Of a stretch of 64,000 nucleotides of DNA, positions 26,087-34,422 are shown piece by piece; the stretch's first letter is position 1, and each line of letters starts with the position of its first letter. Position numbers and translations under genes: made by a program. The DNA comes from Actinomadura livida (GTDB lineage Bacteria > Actinomycetota > Actinomycetes > Streptosporangiales > Streptosporangiaceae). The notes under the pieces were generated by a model. The model saw only the letters and a program-made list of their open reading frames with translations, was not told the DNA's origin and did no database searches. The stretch is taken from contig NZ_BMRO01000013.1 of assembly GCF_014648675.1 (NCBI RefSeq), positions 186,001 through 250,000 of the forward strand, read 5' to 3'.

Positions 26087-26603
26087 AGAGGAAGACCTCC
26101 TCGACGCGCAGCACCCGTCCTGGGGGAGGCACCCAGGATCGTGATGCTACTTAGGCTTACCTTCATGGTATGTCCGGGGTGGGATGGGTTAACGGGGACG
26201 GGTTGCTCACCGGGACGAAGGCAGGCGCCACCCGGTGCTGTCCGGTTTCCGGTGGCCGCCGGTCATGGGAGGCATGGACCGTGGCCGCCGCTCCGCCCGT
26301 CATGTGACGTCCCGCTCCAGGGAGGTCGTGACCCCGTATAGCACAAGACGTATCACTTCGGTGCGAGGTTCACGCGGCTCCCCGGGATTCGGGCAGGTCC
26401 TATCCGGATGTACGACCTGGACGGGTCCCCGAGTTCATCCCGAACACAGGCTGCTGCGCTGGCGGCACAGGTCGACGTGCAGGCGCCTGACCAGCCGCGC
26501 GGGATTCGTCGAGGAGCTACGGCTCCCCACCGGCGTGGAGTTCACAGCCCGCAGTGTAGATGGACCGAATTTCGTTGAAGGCCACCGCCCCTGGTCAAGC
26601 GCG
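26087..26603. promoter_or_regulatory. korA upstream region with iron-box-like half site
   Basis: 517 bases with no convincing gene. Around 26149-26167 (minus-strand promoter side) the sequence TTAGGCTTACCTT matches the right two-thirds of the DtxR/IdeR iron box; the left third does not match. Nothing else of note was seen; the 124-codon open frame across 26235-26609 lacks a ribosome site and coding character. Confidence 0.4.
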
Positions 26604-28205
26604 TCATGACCCTCCCGGAGCCTGCGATGTCGCGACCTCCGGAGCGGCCGACCGGCCCGCCGAAGGACCCGGCTCGGCGGGCACCGCCGGGGTCGGGGGC
26701 ACCACCGCGGCGCGCTCCTTGTCCACCTTGGCGAGGAGCTTGTCGACGGCGTCCTCCGCCACGGCCTCCCCGACCACGTGCGCCGTCGCCGCGTACGGGT
26801 AGGCGCCGGGGTTGTCCAGGGCCTGCCGCATCCAGGTGCGCCACTGCCTGCTCGTGACGGTGCAGCGGAGCGTCATCGAGCGGTCCGCCGGCACCGGCTG
26901 CGACGCGATGCAGGATCCGAGCGGCCTGCCGCGCGACGAGAGCGACGCCCGCAGCGCCACCCGCGCGCCGTCCGGCACCGCGCCCGCCGGCTCGGCCAGC
27001 GTCGCGGGCACGCTCACGGTGCAGCCGTTGGTGTTCTGGTCGCAGTTGGCGAACGTCAGCGCCCCCGGCTTGAAGCGCAGCCCGGGGTCGGCGGCGCCGC
27101 CGAGGTTCGCGACGCGGGGCCGCAGCTCGGCGAACACCGTCGCCGGGGCCGCCACGGGCGCGACGGTGAACACGGGCGCGTTCGGCCCGGCGGCGCGCAC
27201 CGACAGCAGCCGGTGCGGAGGCGCCGAGGCCATCAGGTACTCCGCCCCCTGCGCCTTCACCACGTACGCAGGGACGCCGTTCACGGTCTCCGTGGGCGGC
27301 TTCGCCGGGGCCTGGGCCAGCCTCCGCGCGATGGACTCCGGCCCCAGGACGCCCGGCACGTTGAAACCGGGCATCGACTTGGGCGCCTTGGACCACCGGC
27401 CCGCGTAGTACTCCGTCTTGGCCACGCCCGTGACGTAGTCGCGCCAGAACGCCGGCCCGGCGTTGATGTAGGTGTCGCCGCCGATCGCGATGACGTTGGC
27501 CGTTACCGGCCCCGCCGTCAGCGTGCCGGTCGCCAGCCCTGACGGGGTCAGCCGCAGGTGCGCCTGGACGGGCCTGCCGCCGACCGTCATCGTCCCGTCG
27601 TAGCGCAGCCCCGTCCCGGACGTGAGCCGCTGCCCCGCCTGGACCGTCCACGCCGGAGGAGCGGCCCGCACGGTCGGCTCGGCCCGCTTCTCGGCCGGCT
27701 CCTCACCGCCGCTGACGGCGACGGCCGCCACGGCCCCCGCCACCACCACGACCCCCGCCACGCCGACGAGGACGAACAGCTGCCCCTTCCGCCCCCTGTT
27801 CTGCCGTCCAGGCGCACCGGGCATCACCACTCCGGCAGCGGGACCGCCCGGAGGAACCGGGCCGCCTGCACCGCCCGGGCCGTGCCCGCCGGGGAAGGCG
27901 GCGTCGCCCGCACCAGCGGGTGCGCCTGCGCCGGCCGGGGGGCTCATCGGAGCTTGGGCGTTCGGAGGCATGGGGCCACCCGCGTGCGCGGGGCCGCTCG
28001 GAGGCATGTGGGCGCCCGCGCCGGACTCCGTCGGACCGTGGCCGTCCGGGGACGGCGGCGCGCCTGCGCCGGTGGGTGGAACGGTCCTGCCCGCCACGAC
28101 TACGTCCGGCCGGACGGGTTTCGGGGTGGGACCGGGGCTGGGGGCGTCCGCGGGAGACGGGGTGGAGGAGGCCGTCGGTGACGGGTCGTCCTGTTCAGGG
28201 CTCAC
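26604..28205 (-). CDS. Proline-rich single-pass membrane protein, unknown function
   Basis: I do not recognise a named family. The protein (533 aa) has a ~140-residue Pro/Gly/Ala-rich cytoplasmic tail, a transmembrane helix near residues 143-165, and a ~340-residue beta-rich extracytoplasmic domain (YDGTMTVGGRPVQAHLRL, TANVIAIGGDTYINA) reminiscent of LppX/LprG-type ligand-binding folds. Four cysteines are arranged as C-x6-GC then LGSC and RCTV. The next gene has the same architecture and the same cysteine spacing, so the two are paralogues. Both lie between korA and nuoA on the opposite strand from nuo. Confidence 0.75.
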   Translation of the reverse strand: MSPEQDDPSPTASSTPSPADAPSPGPTPKPVRPDVVVAGRTVPPTGAGAPPSPDGHGPTESGAGAHMPPSGPAHAGGPMPPNAQAPMSPPAGAGAPAGAGDAAFPGGHGPGGAGGPVPPGGPAAGVVMPGAPGRQNRGRKGQLFVLVGVAGVVVVAGAVAAVAVSGGEEPAEKRAEPTVRAAPPAWTVQAGQRLTSGTGLRYDGTMTVGGRPVQAHLRLTPSGLATGTLTAGPVTANVIAIGGDTYINAGPAFWRDYVTGVAKTEYYAGRWSKAPKSMPGFNVPGVLGPESIARRLAQAPAKPPTETVNGVPAYVVKAQGAEYLMASAPPHRLLSVRAAGPNAPVFTVAPVAAPATVFAELRPRVANLGGAADPGLRFKPGALTFANCDQNTNGCTVSVPATLAEPAGAVPDGARVALRASLSSRGRPLGSCIASQPVPADRSMTLRCTVTSRQWRTWMRQALDNPGAYPYAATAHVVGEAVAEDAVDKLLAKVDKERAAVVPPTPAVPAEPGPSAGRSAAPEVATSQAPGGS

Positions 28206-28370
28206 TCGGGCTCACTCTGCTCACTTCGGGGGCCGGGTTCGGCCCGACCGTCAGGGACAAAGCAAGGAATCTGCGGGTGCCCTCCAGAGGGTGCCGACGG
28301 GGTCGCGGACGTTCGCCGATCGGGGAAACGGCCGCCGGACCCCTATGGGGCGTTCCCAGAAGCATAAAGG

Positions 28371-28416
28371 GGCCCGGCGGCGCTTCCTCCTGGTTCGGGG
28401 GAAGCGCCGCCGGGCC
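28371..28416 (-). terminator. Strong terminator hairpin
   Basis: A perfect 17-bp inverted repeat (28371-28387 and 28400-28416) with a 12-base loop, immediately after the 428-aa minus-strand gene. It should separate the two paralogous genes into distinct transcripts. Confidence 0.8.
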
Positions 28417-28461
28417 GCCGGGGGCGGCGGGATCAGCGCCTGGGGCGCCTCACCTGCCGCC

Positions 28462-29748
28462 TCACTCGCTGTCGAGTCCGTTCTGCAGCGCCTGGACCTC
28501 TTCGGAGGTGGCGCCGATCACCTTGTAGTCGGCGTGCTTGTAGAACGTGCCGCCGGTACTCCTGGCCCAGCTCGCCCAAGCGCTGCTGGAGACGCGGCAG
28601 CTCGCCCACTGCGGGCTCGAGCTGGTGATGGTGATGGTCGCGGTGCAGTTGCCGAGGTCCCGGCCGGTCAGCGAACCGGCGGTGATGCGGAAGCGCACGT
28701 CGATGGTGACGGGCGTCTCCGCGTCGTACGGCGGGTTGATCTTGGCTTCGACGGTGCAGCCGGACGAGCTGTTGCAGCCGCCCTTCTTCCACTCGGCGAC
28801 CCGCGGCTGGGCGGAGGCGTTGAAGGAGTCCTTCAGCTCGCCCATGCTGGTGCGCATGCCGGAGATGACGGACGAGGCCTCGCTGGAGCCCTTGGGGGTG
28901 ACGTCCACGCGGACGCGCGGGGTCGTCGCCTCGTACCGCAGCAGCTCGGCGTCGTCCTCGTCGGTGATGTAGATCGTGGACGAGAACGTGCTGAACTTCA
29001 GGGCCTTCTTGCCCTGCCAGCGGGTCTCGATCGGCTTGACGCTGGACGTCCGCGCCGCGCGGATCCTGCTCGCCAGCGCCGTCGGCGACAGCTGCGACTT
29101 GAAGTCGATGTTCAGCTCGTCGTGGTCCATGCGGCCCCACTGCTCGCCGCTCTTGAGGAAGAACGGCTCGTCGCCCGAGATCTCCCGCTCCCAGTACGAC
29201 TTGTCGGCCTTCACGAACAGCTTGCCGTCGGCCGCGAGCAACGTGACCCTGGAGCCGTTCCAGGTGACCGGCCCGGTCGCGCGGCCGCCCTTGGTGACGT
29301 TCAGCTCGCCCCGCAGCGTCCCGGCACCGCCGAAGGTGCCGTCGAGCTCGACGGCCTCAGCCGCCGACATGTTGCTCGCCGCGGCCGTCAGCTTCTCCTC
29401 GGGGGACTTGCCGCCGCTCGCGGTCGCGACGATCACGATGACCCCGATGAGCAGCAGCACGACGAGGCCGCCGCCGAGGATCGCGGCGATCACCACCCCG
29501 CCCCCGCCGCGCTTCGGCGGCGGCATGCCCGGGCCCATGGGGCTGCCCGGGGGCGGCGGGAAGAAGGGAGGAGGCGTTCCGGAGCCGCCGAAACCCCCGG
29601 GCGGGGGCGGCGGTGGCGCGCCCGGTCCGCCGGGAGGCGCTCCGGGACCACCGGGACCCGGCCCGCCCGGACCCGCGGGCGGCGGGGGAGGCGGCCAGGA
29701 TGCGCCGCCCGGAGACTCCCATCCCGGTGGAGGCGGGGGGTTGCTCAT
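28462..29748 (-). CDS. Proline-rich membrane protein, paralogue of preceding gene
   Basis: 428 aa: a Pro/Gly-rich cytoplasmic tail of ~80 residues, a transmembrane helix (GGGGVVIAAILGGGLVVLLL region), then an extracytoplasmic beta-rich domain. It shares with the neighbouring gene the order of landmarks: a VTW/ADGKLFVKAD strand pair, C-x5-GC (GGCNSSSGC), LGNC and a final SCRVSSSAWASWAR. The start ATG has a GGAAGGA site. Role unknown; a surface sensor or lipid-binding function is only a guess. A perfect palindrome lies just upstream. Confidence 0.75.
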   Translation of the reverse strand: MSNPPPPPGWESPGGASWPPPPPPAGPGGPGPGGPGAPPGGPGAPPPPPPGGFGGSGTPPPFFPPPPGSPMGPGMPPPKRGGGGVVIAAILGGGLVVLLLIGVIVIVATASGGKSPEEKLTAAASNMSAAEAVELDGTFGGAGTLRGELNVTKGGRATGPVTWNGSRVTLLAADGKLFVKADKSYWEREISGDEPFFLKSGEQWGRMDHDELNIDFKSQLSPTALASRIRAARTSSVKPIETRWQGKKALKFSTFSSTIYITDEDDAELLRYEATTPRVRVDVTPKGSSEASSVISGMRTSMGELKDSFNASAQPRVAEWKKGGCNSSSGCTVEAKINPPYDAETPVTIDVRFRITAGSLTGRDLGNCTATITITSSSPQWASCRVSSSAWASWARSTGGTFYKHADYKVIGATSEEVQALQNGLDSE

Positions 29749-29764
29749 CTGGTCACGTCCTTCC

Positions 29765-29778
29765 AGGTCAACTGACCT
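29765..29778. promoter_or_regulatory. Palindrome in divergent promoter before nuoA
   Basis: AGGTCA-AC-TGACCT, perfect six-base arms, lies 17 bases upstream of the minus-strand start and in the 153-base divergent spacer that also serves nuoA. Candidate operator; regulator unknown. Confidence 0.4.
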
Positions 29779-29901
29779 CAATGCGTACCTAGTGTGCAGC
29801 AAAACCATGACATTGTGATCCTCCGGGGCGGAGGTACAAGGTCACACTCCCGTGACGCTGTCTCGGGGGATACTGGATCAGACGCACACGAGGAGGATTT
29901 G

Positions 29902-30273
29902 GTGCATAACTATTTCGACACATATGTCGTCGTGGTCGTACTGCTCCTCGTGGGCGCCGGGATCGTCGCCGGCGGGCTCGGCGCGAACCGCGCGCTGCGT
30001 CCGAACCGCCCCACGGCGGAGAAGCTGACGACCTACGAGTGCGGCGTCGACCCCGTCGGAGAGGGCTGGGCGCATTCGTACGTCCGCTACTACGTCTTCG
30101 CCTACCTGTATGTCGTGTTCGCCGTAGACGCGGTGTTCCTCTTCCCTTGGGCAACGATCTTCTCCGAGCCCGGTTACGGTGCGACGACGCTCGGAGAAAT
30201 GTTCGTCTTCCTGGGATTCCTCGCCACCGGGCTCGCGTACGCGGCGAAGAAGGGCGTCCTCTCCTGGGTCTGA
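29902..30273 (+). CDS. nuoA: NADH-quinone oxidoreductase subunit A (partial-complex operon)
   Basis: Membrane subunit of complex I (123 aa), three helices, with the conserved TYECGVDPVG loop. The GTG start was chosen because AGGAGG sits five bases upstream; codons before it are non-coding in character. It is the first gene of the set nuoA-B-C-H, then I-J-K-L-M-N. It faces away from the proline-rich membrane protein gene. Confidence 0.95.
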   Translation: MHNYFDTYVVVVVLLLVGAGIVAGGLGANRALRPNRPTAEKLTTYECGVDPVGEGWAHSYVRYYVFAYLYVVFAVDAVFLFPWATIFSEPGYGATTLGEMFVFLGFLATGLAYAAKKGVLSWV

Positions 30274-30355
30274 ACCGGCGGTCCCGGGGCCGAACCGGGG
30301 ACGATCCCGGCTCCGGCCCTGTAACCGGATCCCGCAGGACTGTAACAATGCTCCC

Positions 30356-31381
30356 GTGGGCACTGTCGATCTACCGCCGCCGAGCGTCGGGCCGCTGTCG
30401 CGGCTGGCGCCGAAGCCGATCAAGTTCGTGCTCAACTGGGGCCGCCGCTACTCGCTGTGGGTCTTCAACTTCGGCCTGGCCTGCTGCGCCATCGAGTTCA
30501 TCGCGACGTCCATGGCCCGCCACGACTTCATCCGGCTCGGCGTCATCCCGTTCGCGCCCGGTCCCCGGCAGGCCGACCTCATGGTCGTCTCCGGCACGGT
30601 CAGCGACAAGATGGCTCCCGCGGTGCGCCGCCTGTACGAGCAGATGCCCGAGCCGAAGTACGTCATCTCGTTCGGCGCCTGCTCCAACTGCGGCGGGCCG
30701 TACTGGGACTCGTACTGCGTGACCAAGGGCGTGGACCAGATCGTCCCGGTCGACGTGTACGTCCCGGGCTGCCCGCCCCGTCCCGAGGCGCTGCTGCACG
30801 GCATCGTCCACCTCCAGGAGAAGATCGCGGGCGAGTCGCTCGGCGACCGCTACAGCGGCGGCGAGCCGATGTCGCCGCCGCCCCCGCCGCGCCCGCTGGA
30901 GGCGACGGTCCTGCGCCGCCCCCTCCAGCCGCCGCCCCCCGCCGACCTGGACGAGGAGGAGACGTTCGGGCACTGGAACGTCATGGCGGACGAGACCGGG
31001 CAGGCCGGTGCGGGGCCGGAGGACGCGACCATGCCCGTCCAGCACCTCGGTGACGCGCCGGAACCCGCCGCCCAGCCCGAGGCGAGCGACGAACCGCCGG
31101 TCCGCCCGGACGAGGACGAGACGCGTCCGGTCCCCGTGGTCGAGGAGCCGCCGGGCCCGGCCGATGAGACGCTGCCCGTTCCGGCCATCGAGGACGAGCC
31201 CGCGGAGAGCGCCCACCCGGACGACGAGACGCGCCCCGTCCCCGTGGTCGACGAGCAGCCCCCGGCGGAGGGGAACGCGCGGCCCGGCCGGCGTGCCCGC
31301 GACAGGTCCGAGCACGACCCGTCGATCATCCCCGGCCTGGCCGACGACGGGCACGACGACCAGATCGGACGCGACCGGTGA
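30356..31381 (+). CDS. nuoB: NuoB with long acidic repeat-bearing C-terminal tail
   Basis: Carries the terminal N2 4Fe-4S cluster: ligands C43-C44, C109 and C139 are all present (LACCAIEF, FGACSNCG, VPGCPP). The core ends near residue 165 and would be a normal NuoB. It is followed by ~175 extra residues, rich in Pro, Asp and Glu, containing three related copies of DETxPVPxxE-type units (about residues 250-310). Normal NuoB proteins are 160-240 aa, so this tail is exceptional. The GTG start is 82 bases after nuoA, and the stop overlaps nuoC (GTGA). Confidence 0.93.
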   Translation: MGTVDLPPPSVGPLSRLAPKPIKFVLNWGRRYSLWVFNFGLACCAIEFIATSMARHDFIRLGVIPFAPGPRQADLMVVSGTVSDKMAPAVRRLYEQMPEPKYVISFGACSNCGGPYWDSYCVTKGVDQIVPVDVYVPGCPPRPEALLHGIVHLQEKIAGESLGDRYSGGEPMSPPPPPRPLEATVLRRPLQPPPPADLDEEETFGHWNVMADETGQAGAGPEDATMPVQHLGDAPEPAAQPEASDEPPVRPDEDETRPVPVVEEPPGPADETLPVPAIEDEPAESAHPDDETRPVPVVDEQPPAEGNARPGRRARDRSEHDPSIIPGLADDGHDDQIGRDR

Positions 31382-31947
31382 CCGGGGAACCGGCCGGCGG
31401 CCCCGACCTGACCGGCGCCTGGACCGGCCGCTTCGGCGACGAGATCAGCACCGAGGAGACGTTCGGCGGCCTCGCCGTCGGGGTGCCGCCGGAGTACTGG
31501 GTGGACGCCCTGACGTTCGCCCGCGACGAGCTGTCCTGCGGGTTCTTCGACTGGCTGACCGGGGTCGACGAGCTGGACGAGGGCTTCGCCGTCGTCGTCC
31601 ACGTGTACTCGCTCGAACACCGCCACCATCTGCTCGTCCGCACCCGCGTCCCGCGGCGGGCGCCGGTGCTGGCGACCGCCACGGGCGTCTACCGCGGCGC
31701 CGAGTGGCACGAGCGCGAGACCGCGGAGATGTTCGGCATCCTCTTCGAGGGCCACCCGAACCTGGTGCCGCTGCTCCTCCCGGACGGCTTCGAGGGGCAT
31801 CCGCTGCGCAAGGACTTCGTGCTCGCCTCCCGCGTCGCGAAGGCGTGGCCGGGCGCCAAGGAACCGGGCGAGTCCGGCCACGGCGCGCCCAGCCGCCGCC
31901 GCGTCCGACCGCCCGGAGTGCCGGACGACTGGGGGCCCGATGCTTGA
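31378..31947 (+). CDS. nuoC: NADH-quinone oxidoreductase subunit C
   Basis: Peripheral-arm 30-kDa subunit (189 aa). The signature YRGAEWHERETAEMFGI and the LLPDGFEGHPLRKDF segment are intact. GTG start overlaps nuoB by four bases and the stop overlaps nuoH by eight. The gene that normally follows, nuoD, is missing: nuoH begins at once. NuoC here is not fused to NuoD, since the protein ends after a short basic tail. Confidence 0.93.
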   Translation: MTGEPAGGPDLTGAWTGRFGDEISTEETFGGLAVGVPPEYWVDALTFARDELSCGFFDWLTGVDELDEGFAVVVHVYSLEHRHHLLVRTRVPRRAPVLATATGVYRGAEWHERETAEMFGILFEGHPNLVPLLLPDGFEGHPLRKDFVLASRVAKAWPGAKEPGESGHGAPSRRRVRPPGVPDDWGPDA

Positions 31948-32893
31948 GATCGTCGTCAAGCTGGCCCTGGTGGCCGCCGCGTTCGCGTTCCTCCCGCTCC
32001 TGGTGGGACAGGCGGAGCACAAGGTCATGGCGCACATGCAGGGCCGTCTCGGCCCCATGTACGCGGGCGCCTTCCACGGCTGGGCGCAGCTCGTCGCCGA
32101 CGGGGTGAAGTTCGCGCAGAAGGAGGACGTGGTCCCGCGCGACGCCGACCGCTGGGTGTTCAAGCTCGCGCCGGGCGTCGCGCTCGTCCCGTACCTGCTC
32201 GTCCTGCTGGTGATCCCGGTCGGCCCGGACGGGCAGGTCGCGCTCGACCTCGGGCCCGGGGTCTTCTTCGCGCTCGCCGTGATGGGCGTCGGCGTGATCG
32301 GCGCGATCATGGCGGGCTGGGCGAGCGCGAACAAGTACTCGCTGCTCGGCGGGATGCGCGTCGCGGCCCAGCTGATGTCCTACGAGCTGCCGATGGTGTT
32401 CGCGGCGTCGTCGGTGGCGATGGCCGCGGGCACGCTGTCGCTGACCGGCATCGTGGACGAGTGGCGCTGGTGGTGGCTGCCGTGGCAGGCGGTCGGCGGC
32501 GTCGTGTTCTTCGTCGCGGGCCTCGCCGAGCTGCGCCGCCCGCCGTTCGACATGCCGGTCGCCGACTCCGAGATCATCTTCGGCCCGTACACCGAGTACG
32601 GCGGGCTGCGGTTCGCGCTGTTCATCCTGTCGGAGTACGCCGGGATCGTGGTGCTCTGCGCGCTGACGACCGTGCTGTTCCTCGGCGGCTGGAAGGGGCC
32701 GTTCCTCGACACCGAGCTCGGCTGGCTGTGGACGCTGCTCAAGGTGTTCGCGCTGGCGTTCTGCGTCATCTGGCTGCGGGTGAGCTACCCGCGCATGCGC
32801 GAGGACCAGCTCCAGAAGCTCGCCTGGGCGTGGCTCGTGCCGCTCTCGCTGGCGCAGCTCGCGCTGACGGGCGTCCTCAAGGTCGCGCTCTGA
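31940..32893 (+). CDS. nuoH: NADH-quinone oxidoreductase subunit H
   Basis: Membrane subunit that forms much of the quinone chamber (317 aa, about eight helices). Hallmarks include GPMYAGAFHGWAQLVADGVK, the acidic ELRRPPFDMPVADSEI loop and YTEYGGLRFALFILSEY. It is complete. It ends 18 bases before the stop of an antisense gene, which interrupts the operon. Confidence 0.95.
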   Translation: MLEIVVKLALVAAAFAFLPLLVGQAEHKVMAHMQGRLGPMYAGAFHGWAQLVADGVKFAQKEDVVPRDADRWVFKLAPGVALVPYLLVLLVIPVGPDGQVALDLGPGVFFALAVMGVGVIGAIMAGWASANKYSLLGGMRVAAQLMSYELPMVFAASSVAMAAGTLSLTGIVDEWRWWWLPWQAVGGVVFFVAGLAELRRPPFDMPVADSEIIFGPYTEYGGLRFALFILSEYAGIVVLCALTTVLFLGGWKGPFLDTELGWLWTLLKVFALAFCVIWLRVSYPRMREDQLQKLAWAWLVPLSLAQLALTGVLKVAL

Positions 32894-32911
32894 GGCGGGA
32901 GCCGCCGCCCC

Positions 32912-33772
32912 TCACCGCAGGAAGATCGTGTACTCGGCCATCTGGGGGAGGGCGTCGGGCGGGAGGTCGGCGTCCACCGCCATCTCCTCGGCGGACATGA
33001 AGCCGCCCTGCTCCTCGCGGCGGCGGACGACGCGCTCCACCATCTCGGGCGTCATGCCGGGCAGCGCGGCGAGGATCTCCGGCGGCGCGTGGTTGACGTC
33101 CACGAGGCCGCCGTCGTCGTAGGTGCGGGGGACGTCGGGCCGGCCGATGCGCAGCTCGCGGGCGAGCGCCGGGTCCTCGGCGGCGAGCGCGCGGGCCTCC
33201 TCGCGCAGCGAGCGGCGGTACTTGGCGACCTCGATGGCGTGCTGGTTGCGCCGGTTGCGCGGGATGTCGCGGGGGAAGACCGACGACCTGACGGCGAACG
33301 CGTGCCCGGTGCCCGCGATCCACAGCAGGATCGCCAGGAACGTGCCGATGACGGCGAAGACCGGGTTGCCGACCTGCAGCAGGGTCAGGACGGTGGCCGT
33401 GCCGAGGCCGTACCCGGCGGCGACGGCGCCGAGGCTCCACGACCTGCGCCGGACGGCCGCGTAGCAGAACGAGAACGGCGTCCCGTAGCCGAGGGTGACG
33501 AACGGCACGGCCGCCCAGACGACGCTGCGCGCGGTCTCCTGGGACGGCCCAGGGGCGGGCGGATGCGGCCGCACGGGCGCGAGCGGCGGGACGGGCGGGA
33601 CCGGCGGGCCCGGAAAGGGCGGGCGCCAGCCGGGCGGGCCGAACGTCCTGCCGGGGGCCGGCCGCGGCGCCGGGCCATGCGGGGGAAAGTGCCCCCGCGC
33701 GTGGTCGGCACGCGGATCATGCGGACGGTGGTGCGGCACGGGATCATCGGGGCGGTCTGCGCGCTGATTCAC
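32912..33772 (-). CDS. ComEA-like helix-hairpin-helix membrane protein
   Basis: 286-aa protein antisense to and between nuoH and nuoI. The N-terminal ~80 residues are His/Pro-rich. Two or three hydrophobic segments follow (about residues 84-160), then a basic-acidic helix, then a C-terminal helix-hairpin-helix (VDVNHAPPEILAALPGM and the following ERVVRRREEQGGF) of the ComEA/T2SK type. Such domains bind DNA or mediate assembly. Its position splits the nuo operon, forcing nuoI-N to have their own promoter. Function in respiration is not implied by its domains. Confidence 0.8.
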   Translation of the reverse strand: MNQRADRPDDPVPHHRPHDPRADHARGHFPPHGPAPRPAPGRTFGPPGWRPPFPGPPVPPVPPLAPVRPHPPAPGPSQETARSVVWAAVPFVTLGYGTPFSFCYAAVRRRSWSLGAVAAGYGLGTATVLTLLQVGNPVFAVIGTFLAILLWIAGTGHAFAVRSSVFPRDIPRNRRNQHAIEVAKYRRSLREEARALAAEDPALARELRIGRPDVPRTYDDGGLVDVNHAPPEILAALPGMTPEMVERVVRRREEQGGFMSAEEMAVDADLPPDALPQMAEYTIFLR

Positions 33773-33873
33773 ATGCCCTCCCGACCGCGATCACGCCGTT
33801 GACCATGAGGTCCACACCTTGTAGGACGGATGGGGCGCCCGCCGCGTTCCCCCCGCGCCGATCGTGCGCAATC
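33773..33873 (+). promoter_or_regulatory. Divergent spacer; presumed promoter for nuoI-N and htpX
   Basis: 101 bases between the helix-hairpin-helix start and nuoI. A separate promoter is required here because nuoI follows a gene on the other strand. No clear -35/-10 pair was recognised. Confidence 0.4.
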
Positions 33874-34422
33874 ATGGGGCGCGTGGGACGGCTACCAGGA
33901 GGCGGGCTGGCCAAGGGGCTGGCGGTCACGTTGCGAACGATGACGCGGCGTTCCATAACGCGTCAATACCCGGAAGTGCAACCCGATCTGCCGCCGCGCA
34001 GCCGCGGAGTCATCGCGCTCTTCGAGGAGAACTGCACCGTCTGCATGCTGTGCGCGCGCGAGTGCCCCGACTGGTGCATCTACATCGACTCGCACAAGGA
34101 GACCCTCCCGGCCGAGGGCGGCGGCCGGGCCCGGACCCGCAACGTCCTCGACCGGTTCGCCATCGACTTCGCCCTGTGCATGTACTGCGGCATCTGCATC
34201 GAGGTCTGCCCGTTCGACGCGCTGTTCTGGTCGCCGGAGTTCGAGTACGCCGAGTACGACATCGCGGAGCTGACGCACGAGAAGGAGCGGCTGCGGGAGT
34301 GGATGTGGACGGTCCCGCCGCCGCAGGCCCACGACCCGGCCGCCGAGCCGCCCAAGGAGGTCGGCGCCGCGGAGAAGGCCGCGTCCCGCGCGGCCCGCAA
34401 GCCCCCCGGTACCGGCGCATGA
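33874..34422 (+). CDS. nuoI: NADH-quinone oxidoreductase subunit I
   Basis: Ferredoxin-like subunit with two 4Fe-4S clusters: C54-x2-C57-x2-C60-x3-C64 and C102-x2-C105-x2-C108-x3-C112. Length 182 aa from the ATG; a GTG nine bases later is an alternative start. The last ~35 residues are Pro/Ala-rich and basic. NuoI is where electrons from ferredoxin could enter if no NADH module is attached. The stop overlaps nuoJ (ATGA). Confidence 0.95.
   Translation: MGRVGRLPGGGLAKGLAVTLRTMTRRSITRQYPEVQPDLPPRSRGVIALFEENCTVCMLCARECPDWCIYIDSHKETLPAEGGGRARTRNVLDRFAIDFALCMYCGICIEVCPFDALFWSPEFEYAEYDIAELTHEKERLREWMWTVPPPQAHDPAAEPPKEVGAAEKAASRAARKPPGTGA

Noticed and set aside
26235..26609. 124-codon open frame upstream of korA
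   Set aside because: No ribosome site, arginine-rich shadow-like composition, lies across the korA promoter region and the end of a real gene.
31378..31947. NuoC as a possible NuoCD fusion that would supply NuoD
   Set aside because: The protein stops after ~189 residues, immediately overlapping nuoH; no NuoD motifs in any frame nearby.
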